A DNA stretch of 64,000 nt from Macrotrachela quadricornifera (lineage: Eukaryota; Rotifera; Eurotatoria; Philodinida; Philodinidae): positions 488,148-552,147 of the forward strand of contig JAJEKB010021106.1 in NCBI GenBank assembly GCA_022393335.1, read 5' to 3'. The position numbers and the translations under genes were made by a program. Under the pieces are notes generated by a model. It worked only from the letters and a program-made list of their open reading frames with translations, ran no database searches and was not told the origin of the DNA. Position 1 is the first letter of the stretch; each line of letters starts with the position of its first letter. Below are positions 43,441 through 54,726 of the stretch, in pieces.

Positions 43441-46060
43441 CATTTTGTTGGGGTAATACATCCTTTTTATGTGTAAGTGATAAAAAATAGTCTTTGATAA
43501 TATGTCGTTTTTTCCACATAAATAATAATAAAGCTAGAATACTAATCGCTGCAAATGTCACAAATAATCCAACCATCGATTCAATTGGCATAGCTATAGA
43601 TGTTGATTTCGAAAGTGAACAGTAATTTCCTTTAAACCATTTTTGTATCAAATCACTTAAAGCGCCTGATTCCTTTAGTGATAATATATTTATATCTAAA
43701 GTTTGTTGATAAGGCCATTCTTTTTGAAAAGCTATACCAAATGCACTACCATCAAAATCTGTACCAACTAAAGTTAGATTACAATAAATATTACTAGTAG
43801 CATATTCTAAAGTACCGATATCTGAAATACCCGCATCAATTATATTATTCAAAAGATTGTCAAATACGTCTGCGAGTGATTTTAATGGATAATAATTTCG
43901 ATTACCGTTAGAAATTTCTCGTAAATAATAATCTTCCATAGATGTACCAGGAAAAATACCAATACGACTAAATGATATTTTTCCATTTTTGATATCATCA
44001 ATTCCTGATATAATACTTTGAGATTTTGATATTGTTAATTCCGATGCTAAATTTGCAGTATATGCTGCTACTAATATTATACTTAAAATGTATAAACCAA
44101 CAGTTAATAATCGACCAGCGCCTGTTGTCACATGAAAATCTGCACCACATCCTAGTACAGTAGCAATAGAAAACCACATACTTAATGCAATTAATGATAT
44201 AATTGATCTTTCTCGTAACGCTTCATTTTTTTCTCGTTCAATCAAAGAAATCAAGAATCCAGCGTATATAGTAACAAATAAAATTGTTATCCAAAGTTTA
44301 AATGTAAATGATTGTAAATACCCCCAGAAATTTATCTCAACATTAGGTGTGTCTCGTATAATGAGTCGTAAAGAATTATCATATATTGAAATTGAAAATC
44401 CAACTTTCTTTCTTCGTTCTGAAGTTATTGTGACATCACCTACTACTAGATCATAATCACCATTTGCTACTGCATTAATTAATTTATTGTATGATGTATT
44501 CGATGGTAATATAGTTATATTAGGAATAAATCCCATTTGATTTCGTAAAAGTTCAATAAGATCAGGCATATAACCAGTTATTTTGGGTGTTTTATTTCCA
44601 AATGCATCTGTTACATATGTAACAATGGTGTATGGAACTGATTCAATAACAGCAATTTTTAATGTGATACCTGATATGATTGCATAACCAGTAGGAGGTA
44701 TTAAAGAATTTCCAGGCCATAGTATTACATTTGTTTGTGAATTTTGTGTCCAATCATTTGAATTTGCCCATTCTAATACTGGAACATAATTCAACACATT
44801 CGAAGAACGTTGAACATTTCTGATCACATAATAATTTCCATTTATTCTATCTGTTGCATTCATATTAAATTGAATAGGACCAGATACACCAATAAATGTT
44901 ATATTATTAATTGTATTAATAAATGAAGTAGAATTAAGAAAATATTTATCAAAACAATATGAAGTATTAATCAATGATATACATGAAGACAAAGTTTTAT
45001 TTTCCAATGAACAAAGCTTTTGTAATGATTGAATTAATAACCATGTTGCATCAAATGCAAATAATGCAAAATTATTTACATTGTCTGATCCAGGAAATGA
45101 TTCAGGTTCATATTGTTTCCAAATATTGAATGCTGCATCTAATAATGTTCTATTAATTGGTGCATTAACAACACTTCCTACTACTGCTTCAATAATAAAC
45201 ATTCCACTTAACTTTTCATAATATATTTGATTAAAGCTATTCAAAGGAGCTTTTGAACTTGATATCCAAGTAAACTGTGGACCAACTACATTAGAAGCAA
45301 GTGCTTTTTGTAATATCGAAGATACATAATCTGATGAAGACCATAATATAATAATTCTAGTTGAACTACGAGTTAACCGACCTTTGAAGTCATCTCGAAA
45401 AGTAGATGTCACAATATCAAATACAATTGTATCACTAACTGTTAAATTATTTTTATTAAATGTTTCAGTTACTACTTCTGCACCATTAGTTCCATATACA
45501 TCATTTTGATAGATAATTATACATGATGTCCAATTAAATTGAATGAATAATTTTGCAATTGCTAATGCAGCTACATTATCTGGAGGAACTGTTCGATAAA
45601 AAGTTGGATAATTAGTTCGACTAGATAAATCAGGATCAGTTGCAGCATCTGATATAACAGGAATACCAATCTTTGCACCAAAAGGAGCAACAAATTGAGC
45701 TTCTCTTGAATACCTAGGTCCAACAATGCCGACAATGTTTGAATTAGATATTACTCGACATGCATCGTTAACAGCATCTATCGAATTGCCTTGAGTTTGC
45801 ACTGATTTCCAACCAATGAATTCTCCTCCAATTGTAATATTATACTGTTGAGAAAGTAATAAAGCTGATTTAAACATCTGATTAGAGTAGCTAGGCAATG
45901 TAGAAGATCCCGTTGTATTTGATATATCATGAAAGAGACCCAATAATTGTATATTGGAAGATGGTGATGAAGGCCAATCTGTTCTTACATATGATATATT
46001 AATATATTCAAGTATAAAGTATAAGCATAGCCATCGCAAGTTCCATAAATATAACATCAA
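43358..46060 (-). CDS. Ionotropic glutamate receptor with K+-channel-like pore loop
   Basis: Single exon, 900 aa. A hydrophobic N-terminus (about 1-24) fits a signal peptide. The extracellular ANF-receptor-type amino-terminal domain covers about 37-440 (GIVGPRYSREAQFVAPFG at 111). Ligand-binding half S1 is about 467-570, with GDYDLVVGDVTITSERRKKV; the Arg pair at 549-550 sits where receptors hold the ligand carboxylate. M1 is about 585-606. The pore loop is about 621-645, with MWFSIATVLGCGADFH. M3 contains AAYTANLASELT (665-676), the family's SYTANLAAF gate motif. S2 is about 690-815, with GIFPGTSMEDYY and DIGTLEYA. M4 is about 828-849, followed by a 50-residue cytoplasmic tail. The pore has TVLGCG (634-639), close to the TVGYG filter of potassium channels, recalling AvGluR1 of Adineta vaga. 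The start is the first of two adjacent Met. Confidence 0.95.
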   Translation of the reverse strand: MMLYLWNLRWLCLYFILEYINISYVRTDWPSSPSSNIQLLGLFHDISNTTGSSTLPSYSNQMFKSALLLSQQYNITIGGEFIGWKSVQTQGNSIDAVNDACRVISNSNIVGIVGPRYSREAQFVAPFGAKIGIPVISDAATDPDLSSRTNYPTFYRTVPPDNVAALAIAKLFIQFNWTSCIIIYQNDVYGTNGAEVVTETFNKNNLTVSDTIVFDIVTSTFRDDFKGRLTRSSTRIIILWSSSDYVSSILQKALASNVVGPQFTWISSSKAPLNSFNQIYYEKLSGMFIIEAVVGSVVNAPINRTLLDAAFNIWKQYEPESFPGSDNVNNFALFAFDATWLLIQSLQKLCSLENKTLSSCISLINTSYCFDKYFLNSTSFINTINNITFIGVSGPIQFNMNATDRINGNYYVIRNVQRSSNVLNYVPVLEWANSNDWTQNSQTNVILWPGNSLIPPTGYAIISGITLKIAVIESVPYTIVTYVTDAFGNKTPKITGYMPDLIELLRNQMGFIPNITILPSNTSYNKLINAVANGDYDLVVGDVTITSERRKKVGFSISIYDNSLRLIIRDTPNVEINFWGYLQSFTFKLWITILFVTIYAGFLISLIEREKNEALRERSIISLIALSMWFSIATVLGCGADFHVTTGAGRLLTVGLYILSIILVAAYTANLASELTISKSQSIISGIDDIKNGKISFSRIGIFPGTSMEDYYLREISNGNRNYYPLKSLADVFDNLLNNIIDAGISDIGTLEYATSNIYCNLTLVGTDFDGSAFGIAFQKEWPYQQTLDINILSLKESGALSDLIQKWFKGNYCSLSKSTSIAMPIESMVGLFVTFAAISILALLLFMWKKRHIIKDYFLSLTHKKDVLPQQNVSSLEHSMETFKHSATDTATPSNTTHF

Positions 46061-47122
46061 TACTTGTTTAGACTGTAAATAGAATCAATAAATTAAATCT
46101 GAAGAAGTAACACAAAGTATCTGAAAATATATGAGTCGAAAAAAATTGCTTATAAGCTTTTGAAATACATCAAATATGATAGTTTTTACGATGCATTTAA
46201 TAGTTGAACATAATAGATACTGACATTTCATTTCGTTACTTAGGTAGTAATATTGATTTTTTCTGAAATAAATGGAGTAACACTGACAATCAATGAATTG
46301 TATCACTTACGGTTACTGTTTGTTAGTGAAACAAATATTAATGTGTATTACTCTTTTTTCTGTATATTTGTTGGCATTATTTATAATAGTAATATCTCTG
46401 GATGCTTCAGTTCGTATTTTTGTTTTTAATGTAAACAAATATTAAGCTTTGAATACCAACATTTTTTTTTCTTCTATAATAAAAATAAAATGCTAGTTTC
46501 ATATCACATATTTTTTGTTGTCTATCATTGGCTAATGCATTATTTTATTCAAATATTAGTAATATATCTATATGTACATTGTATATGTATAATGCAAAAC
46601 TAAAACATGTGTATTATTCTTTATCAAGATATAAATGATAAAGAGAAAAGATACGTATAAACGCACTTGCTTATGTCTATCATTGCTTCTTTTTTTCACC
46701 TGATTGATCGACTTCAAATAAAAATGTGAATATTCGTATAATGGGGACTATTCTCTATATTTTTTTCATACGATATTATTGACTACTAGTGAATGCGTTC
46801 GTTCTTAATATATTAAACATATTTTCCACAAAAAATATTGCTTTATCCATACAATATTCTTTTCGGTCTGATTATTTTTATTATCAAATGTGTAATAAAT
46901 CGTACTTATTCTTTATAAACTTTTTGTGAGTATATCATATTGCTTTATTTATATCAAACAAAACGGAAGAATGCAAAACAAACTTGCAGCTCAATAGTAA
47001 ATTTGAACTATCATGTCCATAAATTATGAAGCAAATTAATCATATCGATAGAAGGAAATAATAAATGTAGTAATTGATATAAACATCTTATTAAATTAAT
47101 CTTTACTAGTCAGACTAACAAT
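46061..47122. other. Intergenic stretch upstream of the glutamate receptor
   Basis: AT-rich, no gene recognised. It should hold the receptor promoter. Confidence 0.4.
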
Positions 47123-47520
47123 CAGAGATGTCCATCGCGGTTGAGAATCTGCCGCTACCGCGCCGCTGCCGCGACGCGGCGTTAAAAAAGTTCACGGCTA
47201 CTGCGACGTGCCATAAAAAATTTGACCGCTGCCGCAATGGTACTTATAAAAACTTTTGGATTTTCATTACTGTGATTGGTTTAAACTACAGATGCTCCTG
47301 CCAATCGATCAGACTCACCAAGCCTTATCGTACAGCATACATTCAATGTCGGGATTCTATGTAAATTCCTGAATTTTGAAATTTCTCTCATAAAAATGCT
47401 GCCGCCGCCGCGCCGCTGCCGCGCCGCACCGCTGCCGCAACGATATTATAAAAATCTCTACCGCGCCGCAATGGTTTCTGAAAAAATCTGCCGCTGCCGC
47501 TACCACGATGGACATCTCTG
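47123..47520. mobile_element. GCCGCTGCCGC-rich element with hAT-like ends
   Basis: It starts CAGAGATGTCCATCG (47123-47137) and ends with the near-exact inverse CGATGGACATCTCTG (47506-47520). Both sides carry repeated CCGCTGCCGC and GCGCCGC words, making a GC island inside AT-rich DNA. The flanking octamers CTAACAAT and GTTAAAAT match at 5 of 8 positions, perhaps a decayed hAT duplication. No coding region. Confidence 0.65.
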
Positions 47521-47738
47521 GTTAAAATATGTCTTCTACATTCTTGATTTCGTTCAAACGTTCTTAACATATTTTTATATCCATACATCACTATGATTGC
47601 TAATGGCTCTTCAAGTTTTTAAGTTTTTCTATGATGCTGTAAAATTGTAATATAATGTAAAACTAATCGAAATAAACCTTATATATCTAATCAAATTACA
47701 TTCTATTTTTATATCCGAAGTATGATCAAAGTCTAAGG

Positions 47739-48196
47739 TAGGGATGCACCAGTGACAGTTAATAACTGGTAACTGGGTCCCAGTTAACTGGAACCCAGTG
47801 GCACTGGGGTACCCCCAGTTAACTGGGACCCACATATCAGTTATTAACTCACTGGTGCATCCCTACATTTAGCATGAATAAATTTCATTTTTGACACACT
47901 TTAATTTGGTATTAAGATCCTTATGTACGCTATCTAAAATCATAGTGTTACCCGTCTGGAAAAATATTTTTACACATCCTATATACACCCAGTTAACTGG
48001 GTACCCAGTGACACTGGGCACCCAGTTAACTGGACTCATGGATACCTAGCACAAAGGAAACTACTGATGATTTTATAAATAATAAACCAGTTGAATATAT
48101 ATCCAGTTAAAATAAATACCCAGTGACACTGGGTCCCAGTTAACTGGGGTACCTAGTGTCACTGGGTACCCAGTTAACTGGACTGGTGCATCCCTA
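47739..48196. mobile_element. Non-autonomous hAT element with perfect 8-bp duplication
   Basis: The ends are TAGGGATGCACCAGT and its inverse (finishing at 48196). The octamer GTCTAAGG flanks both sides (47731-47738 and 48197-48204). The 458-bp body is mostly CCCAGTTAACTGGG and CCAGTGACACTGGG palindromes, grouped at each end with an AT-rich middle (about 47866-47990). A second inverse end word, ACTGGTGCATCCCTA at about 47851-47865, marks an internal palindrome of the left part. Confidence 0.92.
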
Positions 48197-48339
48197 GTCT
48201 AAGGTATTCTTTAAAAAATTTTATAAAAATGAATTTCAAGTCATATGTTAATTAATTATATATCACACTACAAAAACCTAAAAAGTTAGAAAATCATATG
48301 AACTAAACCTTAACTAACATAGAAATATAGAATCTTTGC

Positions 48340-49340
48340 TTTATTCCCTCGACTGAAGGAAGAATCATATGAAAAAAAATAGTTTGCTTGTTGTCGGAGT
48401 CAAAGGTCAAAAAAACATGTTATTAGCAAAATCACTCAAAGACCACAATTCAAGCTCCACTCGACGCTTAACGTCAAACCGAAGTTTTTTTAGGTCTGGG
48501 AATCGAATGGTACTGTTAATTTTTGAATTTTTCCAAATAACTTTTTTGCTAAAAAACGGCTTTTTTAAAAAATTATGTTTTCGTATAAAGTTTGACCAAA
48601 TGTTTTCGGGGTCGAGGAATCGAATGGCATTATCAGTTTTTGAATTTTTCGAAATAATTTTTTTTGCCAAAAAAGGCTTTTTTTAAGAAAATAATGATCT
48701 ATATTATAATGTTCGGTGTGTCTGTCTGTTACTGGGTCAAAAAAACATGGTTTTAGATTGATCCGAGGGTCAAAAAAATACGGTTATAGCTCGAGCTCCG
48801 GAGGAAAAAATAGGCTTGGCTATCTTCTTCTATATAATAATGTTGAGTGTCTCTGTGTGTTACCAGGTTAAAGGAACAGGAGTGATGGTAAAGATGGAAT
48901 CAAAGGAGCATATGATTGTTTTCAAAGAAATTTTTAATATTGGTTACCTTTAAATAAATGGAATATCATGTAATAACCTTTGTTTCAGAGCAGAAGTAGA
49001 ATTCTAAAAGTGTTTTTAAGAATTCTCTCGCCAGCAGAAAAGATTTTCTTCACAGAGTGAAAGCAGCCGTGCAGCATGCACGGGTTTCCACTTGTTTCTT
49101 ATAAAGTTTAACAAAAGGTTTTCGGGGTCGACGAATCGAATGGTACTATTAGTTTTTGAATTTTTTCAAATAATTTTTTTTGCTAAAAAAGGGCTTTTTC
49201 CCTCGATTGTAGGAAGGGTCATATGAAAAAAAATAGTTTGTGGGTGTATGTGTGACAGGGTCAAAAAAACATCTATATAAAAATAACTAAAACACTCAAA
49301 ATTAAGCTTTCGAAAAAGGTTTATTACACCGAGGCATGAC
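48340..49340. repeat. Truncated copies of the GTTACTTGT dispersed repeat family
   Basis: At least three partial copies are present. Heads like CCCTCGACTGAAGGAAGAA (48347) and CCCTCGATTGTAGGAAGGG (49200) are followed by TCATATGAAAAAAAATAGTTTG and GTCAAAAAAACAT. Body blocks with GGGGTCGAGGAATCGAATGG occur near 48490, 48610 and 49125. Open frames here are repeat translations. At 49010-49095 lies a block inversely related to 51660-51745. Confidence 0.5.
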
Positions 49341-49346
49341 AGTTAA

Positions 49347-50232
49347 GGCCCCCCTCAGAAACGATTTCCAATTTAGAATTGGCCTTTTGAGCTGAAACTT
49401 TCAGGAATAAGTGATCCTGATGAGATATGTCTCTGATAAAAATATCAGCCCGATTGGCCTTACTGGGCTGGAGTTTCATCTCAATCATAGGTCATTTTTG
49501 GCCTTTAGGAGAATCAATATAACTTGGCCATAACACAAGATATCGAGGTCGGGTTGGTTTCAAATTAAAGCTAAACTCAGTACCTAACTTTTGTGCGACC
49601 AGAATTTTTAAATTCAATGTTATTGATTTTTTAAGGCTACTTTACTGGAAGGGTCTAAAAATCAACATAAAAAATGGGGGTTTAACGACAGTAAATTCCA
49701 CTTTTCTCAGCCCAGGAATCGACTTTGAAGAAACTGGTCGGACAAAAGTTTCCTCTCGTTAAGACCTTTAAAAGAAAAAATATATATTGGCTATAGCTCA
49801 AATTGAGAAGGAGTTATTTCAGTTTTCCTGATTGAAAACCATGTTTTGAGAAAATTCAAGAAGAAGTTTTAGAAGTGGGTTTTTTCCTTTAAGTCTATTA
49901 AAGTCATGTTGAAGTAGGATATTTCATTAAATATTTCAAAGCACATAATAGATTCAGTAGGCTAGCGTCACGTGTTATGCTAGTTGATATAAAAATGTTA
50001 TATTCAATGTTCACACGAGCAATAACCCAGTTTTTCCAAACTGAAAAACCACGAAGATTTCTCCGAAAATATAATACTAGAATCAAAGTTTCATACCATA
50101 TATCTGTGGAAAACCACTTATTTTCCAAAAAACCATACATATTCTGAAAGAGGAAGCTTCGGCGCATCTTTCTATGATAAAAACTCAACTTCGATTGTTT
50201 TCCGAAAAAATGACTTTTCTGAGGGGGAGCCC
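49347..50232. mobile_element. TTAA-flanked non-autonomous DNA element
   Basis: TTAA sits immediately outside both ends (49343-49346 and 50233-50236). The element starts GGCCCCCCTCAGAAA and ends with the inverse of GGGCTCCCCCTCAGAAA. TTAA targets are used by piggyBac and Kolobok elements; ends starting GG fit Kolobok better. The interior (886 bp) has only a 94-codon frame without recognisable similarity. Confidence 0.75.
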
Positions 50233-50439
50233 TTAATCAACAGTATTGTTTATTTTAGTGGTATCTGAATTGATTAATTGATGTTAGGAATTGGTGAGGT
50301 TTCCTACTTTTCATCGAAAACAAGTATTTTATCACGATTTGCTGATTTCACCATGGTGTGTAATGAACACCATTGCTTGCTGTGGTGGTATGGGAATTGA
50401 TGAATGGAGGTATATGGTAGTATTAACTTCGTTACAGGG

Positions 50440-51440
50440 GCTTTTTCCTCAATTGAGTGGAAGAGCATACAAAAAAAACTAAAATGAGTTTGTGTGCGTA
50501 TCATCGGTCGCACGTCAAAGGTCCCATTTGAAACATATTTTTTTGCCCCAAAGATTTTCGAGATTGAGGAATCCGAATTTGGTATTCATTTTTAAAATTT
50601 TTTTAAGAGTATCTTTTTCACGAAGGATATGTTTTTTATGAAAACAAATATATTTTATAAAGTTTGAGCAAAGGTAATCGTAGTTGAGGAATCGATTGAT
50701 GATGTCAGTTTTTTAAATTTTCTTGAGATTATTTTTTCACACAAAGGACAGGTTATTTTACAAAAAAATTTTTCTTTGTAAAATTTGATCATAGGTAATT
50801 GAGACTTACGACTTAAATCGAATTTACTTTCTGTTACATTGTTTTCCTATAAAACTAGAAAGCTAACTCGTAGAAAAATAATCGTCACCTGAGAAAAAAG
50901 TTTGATGCATGGAATGGCTAGCCGTTCTCGTAATTGATCGCAAAAATTGTGCTTTAGTATAGACTCAAATGAATCATTTGAAAATTGATTCTTAGAAGAT
51001 TAAACCAATGTCGTTACTGTTAAATGATCGCGATCATAATAAGGAGTTAGGCCCATAAAATTATGCGCTCTTTAAGCAAAATTTCTGTTTTAAAAAATAA
51101 AATGAGAACTAGTTGAAAGAGTTTTATATTTTTATGGTTCTATATGGAATCAGGGATTGGAATATCTAACACGATTGGACAAAGTTTACTTAAATGTAGT
51201 GGTGTAACATTTCTCTGAGAAAAGGGTCAACGAATTCACAGGCTTAGCGCTACCTTGGTGAATTTTATTCTATATTCTATAATGATAGTTTTAGGATAGT
51301 ATACAAATCTTAAATGATACACGTTTTTCTACTTCGTGTTATGTGAAGAATGTAAATGAAAAATAGAGTAGGGAGAGATATTACAACTTTTCTTGATTCA
51401 GTCGAAGGCCAAATGAGTCGTAGAGACGAAAGTTACTTGT
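50440..51440. repeat. Dispersed repeat family copy E, ending GTTACTTGT
   Basis: Head-like TTTTTCCTCAATTGAGTGGAAG near 50441. Body blocks with GAGATTGAGGAATCCGAAT (about 50560) and GTTGAGGAATCGATTGATG (about 50682). The tail GAGTCGTAGAGACGAAAG then TTACTTGT ends at 51440. The middle part (50820-51360) is unlike other copies and may be a separate insertion. Confidence 0.5.
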
Positions 51441-53399
51441 TCTTTAAGATATTGTTGAGTATAACAATTAAACATATAAAATATTTATAATATATAGCAA
51501 CTAAATGTTTGCATTTCTAGATTCTTTACATATTTTCTTATAATGAATCCATCTACTGAATAAATAAAAATTTGTTATCGAACACTTCATTTTTGTGTAC
51601 TCAAAAAGTGAGTACACTACTAAAATCGGTCAGTGTGTCCGTCTGTTTATCATTCGACTAGTGGAAACCCGTGCATGCTGGAAGGCTGCTTTCACTCTGT
51701 GAAGAAAATCGTTTCTGCTGGCGAGAGAATTCTTAAAGACACTGATTTTTTTGCACAGCTTCGTCTCATCAATATCTTGGTCGAGTTCGAAGATGAGAAC
51801 GATCCGGCAAGAAATAGTTGAGTTATTGAGAAAATTGTGATTATTCACCAAACCATCCCTGAGGGGGTACAGGAATTTTTTCAAAAAAACTTTTTTTTTC
51901 TCAGAACTATTTAAAATATATATGAATCGACTCAGTTTTTAATGCTGATTCCGAATATGATGTTAATTTTAAATGAAATCGTAGTTTTTTAAGTAAAAGT
52001 TGCCTAAACAGAGTCCCAAAATCCACAAAATCTGTATCTTGAGGCTAGTGTACGTAAATATGTCTCAGGTGACTAGTGGTTTTGGGGTGTTCTAGAAGCA
52101 TGGTTTTGTCGCTACTAATAGGAGTTATCAAATAGAAAAAATTTGAACTCGATAGCTATTTATACTGGGGGATTATTATGAAAACTAGCTATACCCTGTG
52201 AAATTTGCGCGGTTTTTTTATTTTCTATAAAGAAAAGGTTTATCATAATCAAAATAAAACTTCAATTATCATATACCATTAGATAGAGAATTTCATGGGC
52301 TGCAAAGTGACGCTAAGTTATTGGGGTAAATAGGTTGCGGACAAGATTTTCTCTGTATCACAGTGTCGAAAAACTATGAAAAACTCATATATCTTGACAA
52401 TGTGTCAGTGTGGTATTTATTTGTTTTCGATGTTACCAATACCGTTTTTTTCAGAGTAGATTAAACTCGTTAAGAGCTATAAAATGATGCAAAATAATAG
52501 GGATAGATATGCTGCGCTTAATATTTCTTCAGTGTGACACGTGAGAAAAACCATAAAAAAAGCCATATAACTTAATTGTATCTGTATCACATTCGTTTAT
52601 TCTCCATAGAGCCAACCTTATTTCTATGCACTCAAAAAGCAAAGTTTACGATAGATTGATTTTGATCAACCTATCTAAAAGAAGTTCATCCCTGAATACA
52701 CTAACGAACTGCTCCTTAAGCCCTACAGAGGCTCTCTTTTTGTCCAGTAGGACATGGCTAGGAGTTAGTTCCAAAGACTTTATTAATTTTCATAAATGAA
52801 AATTTGTTTTTTTAGTTAAAGCATGTTTCATATTATATTTCATATTATAAACTCATGTTAATTAAGTCAAAGTGTGGTACAAATTGCTGAGGATCATCTT
52901 GAAAATGTAACAGAGCATTATAATGGGTAGCATTATAATAAATACAAAATCCTAATTTACTCATAAATAAATTCACCGTTTTCTAAAGGAAATAAATAAA
53001 AACTAGAGGAAATCAAAGTAAGAATTATTGTATATGATGAATACTTTTCTGGTCAATAATAATTTACGGGTTTAAAACGTACCTAGACTCGCTCAACTTG
53101 AAATTTTCAGATCCGGACCTGGATTCGTACCCGGCGAGCTCTAGTCGACACATTATAGAGTGACTTATACGTCTTATTTACTTTTTGAAGTAGACATAAC
53201 TCTCGGATTTAAATCCGAGGTTTCCGCATTTATTTTTACTTATCAAAAGCATTCAAAGAGGAAGGCTGCATGCATGTGTTAGACATAATATCCATGATGA
53301 CACATTCCAATTTCATACGAATTTGGTAAAAAAGAAAACCTATGCACAGATAGGAGCTATAGAGAAACTGTGTAAGAATAGTAGCGTCTATATGAACTG
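51441..53399. other. Intergenic, repeat-derived stretch
   Basis: No gene recognised. A small hairpin, TGTACTCAAAAAGTGAGTACA, spans 51597-51617 (21 bp including loop). At 51655-51745 a block starting GACTAGTGGAAACCCGTGC is the inverse of 49010-49095, about 90% identical. This suggests old inverted repeats bracketing 49.0-51.7 kb, or two copies of one element. From 51800 to 53399 nothing was recognised. Confidence 0.4.
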
Positions 53400-54023
53400 A
53401 CGAGGGAACATATCCAACTGTCAAATCGCTTTCCGCTTGGTTCCGTTGCCATTCGATTGGTCTTGGTGAGTAGTGAAAGAGCCTATTTTGGTTTGGTTGT
53501 CTGACCTTCTGTTATTGACTTATGGGCATTTTACTGGATTCTTGGCCTATGGGCATGGAATTTCATGAGAACCTGAATGATCGAATTTCGAGCTGAAATT
53601 TTGTCCATAGACAGCTCTCATAGTCATTAGAAAATTCCCAAAGTTTGATCCCGAACGAATGCATCGTTATCGAAATACTCAGATTTTAAAAAAACGTCTC
53701 TTTTCGACTGTGTTTCGAAACAGGGATATTTTCGATATAAGCTAATATCTCTGAAAGGGTATGTTTGTCCTGGCTCAAACTTTGGGAATTTTCTAATGAC
53801 TATGAGAGCTGTCTATGGACAAAATTTCAGCTCGAAATTCGATCATTCAGGTTCTCATGAAATTCCATGCCCATAGGCCAAGAATCCAGTAAAATGCCCA
53901 TAAGTCAATAACAGAAGGTCAGACAACCAAACCAAAATAGGCTCTTTCACTACTCACCAAGACCAATCGAATGGCAACGGAACCAAGCGGAAAGCGATTT
54001 GACAGTTGGATATGTTCCCTCGT
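53400..54023. mobile_element. Foldback miniature element with ACGAGGGAACATA ends
   Basis: Two nearly identical inverted arms of about 260 bp (53400-53660 and 53775-54023) surround a ~110-bp centre. The ends start ACGAGGGAACATATCCAACT. The arms contain GCCCATAAGTCAATAACAGA and TGTCCATAGACAGCTCTCAT, with very few differences, so the element looks young. Its terminal word resembles that of the pogo-like relic at 15183 (GAGGGAACATCTCCAA). Confidence 0.85.
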
Positions 54024-54326
54024 GAGTCTATTGCCTTTGGTTCACATGTTTGGTTCACTTCTGATGAACCAAATTTTTTTTATTGTTATTTTTATTCAAA
54101 AATGAAATAGTAAAAATTTAATTACAGTGATCATCATCGGGCAACCTTTTTTCCTATGCCCTCTACGAATTGAATAAAACAATGATTTTCAAACAGTGGT
54201 CACTTTCTTTCTACTTACATATATATAGCCAGTCTATTTCAATCTTATGTTTCATTCAGTAATAAATGTTCACTAATAACTTTTTTTTGCTTTTATAGGT
54301 AAATAACAATTAGCGATTACAAAAAT

Positions 54327-54720
54327 TATGGCTAAAATAAATTTGGAAGCACTGAAAATACAATTAGAAATTGAAAAAGATTAAACAAAATAAAAAGATA
54401 AAGAAGTACTCATTGAACAAGAAAAAATAAAACAGTTGCTGATTGAAAAAAAACCGAATTAAGTGGATTAAAACAATTTAAAAGAGAATATAAACGATTA
54501 TAATTATCAGCTAATAAAGATGTATGTTCAGCAACGAGTAATACCGTTTTTCCACGATTTTCTTGTAAAAAATAATGGTAAATCATTCAATATTGAATTT
54601 TTATTAAAAAATGTTTTTATTATTTGAAAAAATCGGATATAATATTAGAAATTAATATTCAAAATGTATTTGATAAATACACTGATTTAACACTATTGAA
54701 ATATGTAAACACATTTAGTA
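54327..54720 (+). pseudogene. Fragment of an unidentified Lys/Glu-rich gene
   Basis: An ATG at 54327 reads MAKINLEALKIQLEIEKD and stop. Continuation in the same or shifted frames gives KDKEVLIEQEKIKQLLIEK and later VIPFFHDFLVKNNGKSFNIE, with several stops. The composition suggests a coiled-coil protein relic. A TTTTATAG acceptor-like site lies just upstream. No family recognised. Confidence 0.3.
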
Positions 54721-54726
54721 GAGAAT

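Noticed and set aside
48369..48686. 105-codon plus-strand frame
   Set aside because: It spans two copies of the dispersed repeat block and reflects internal repetition rather than a gene.
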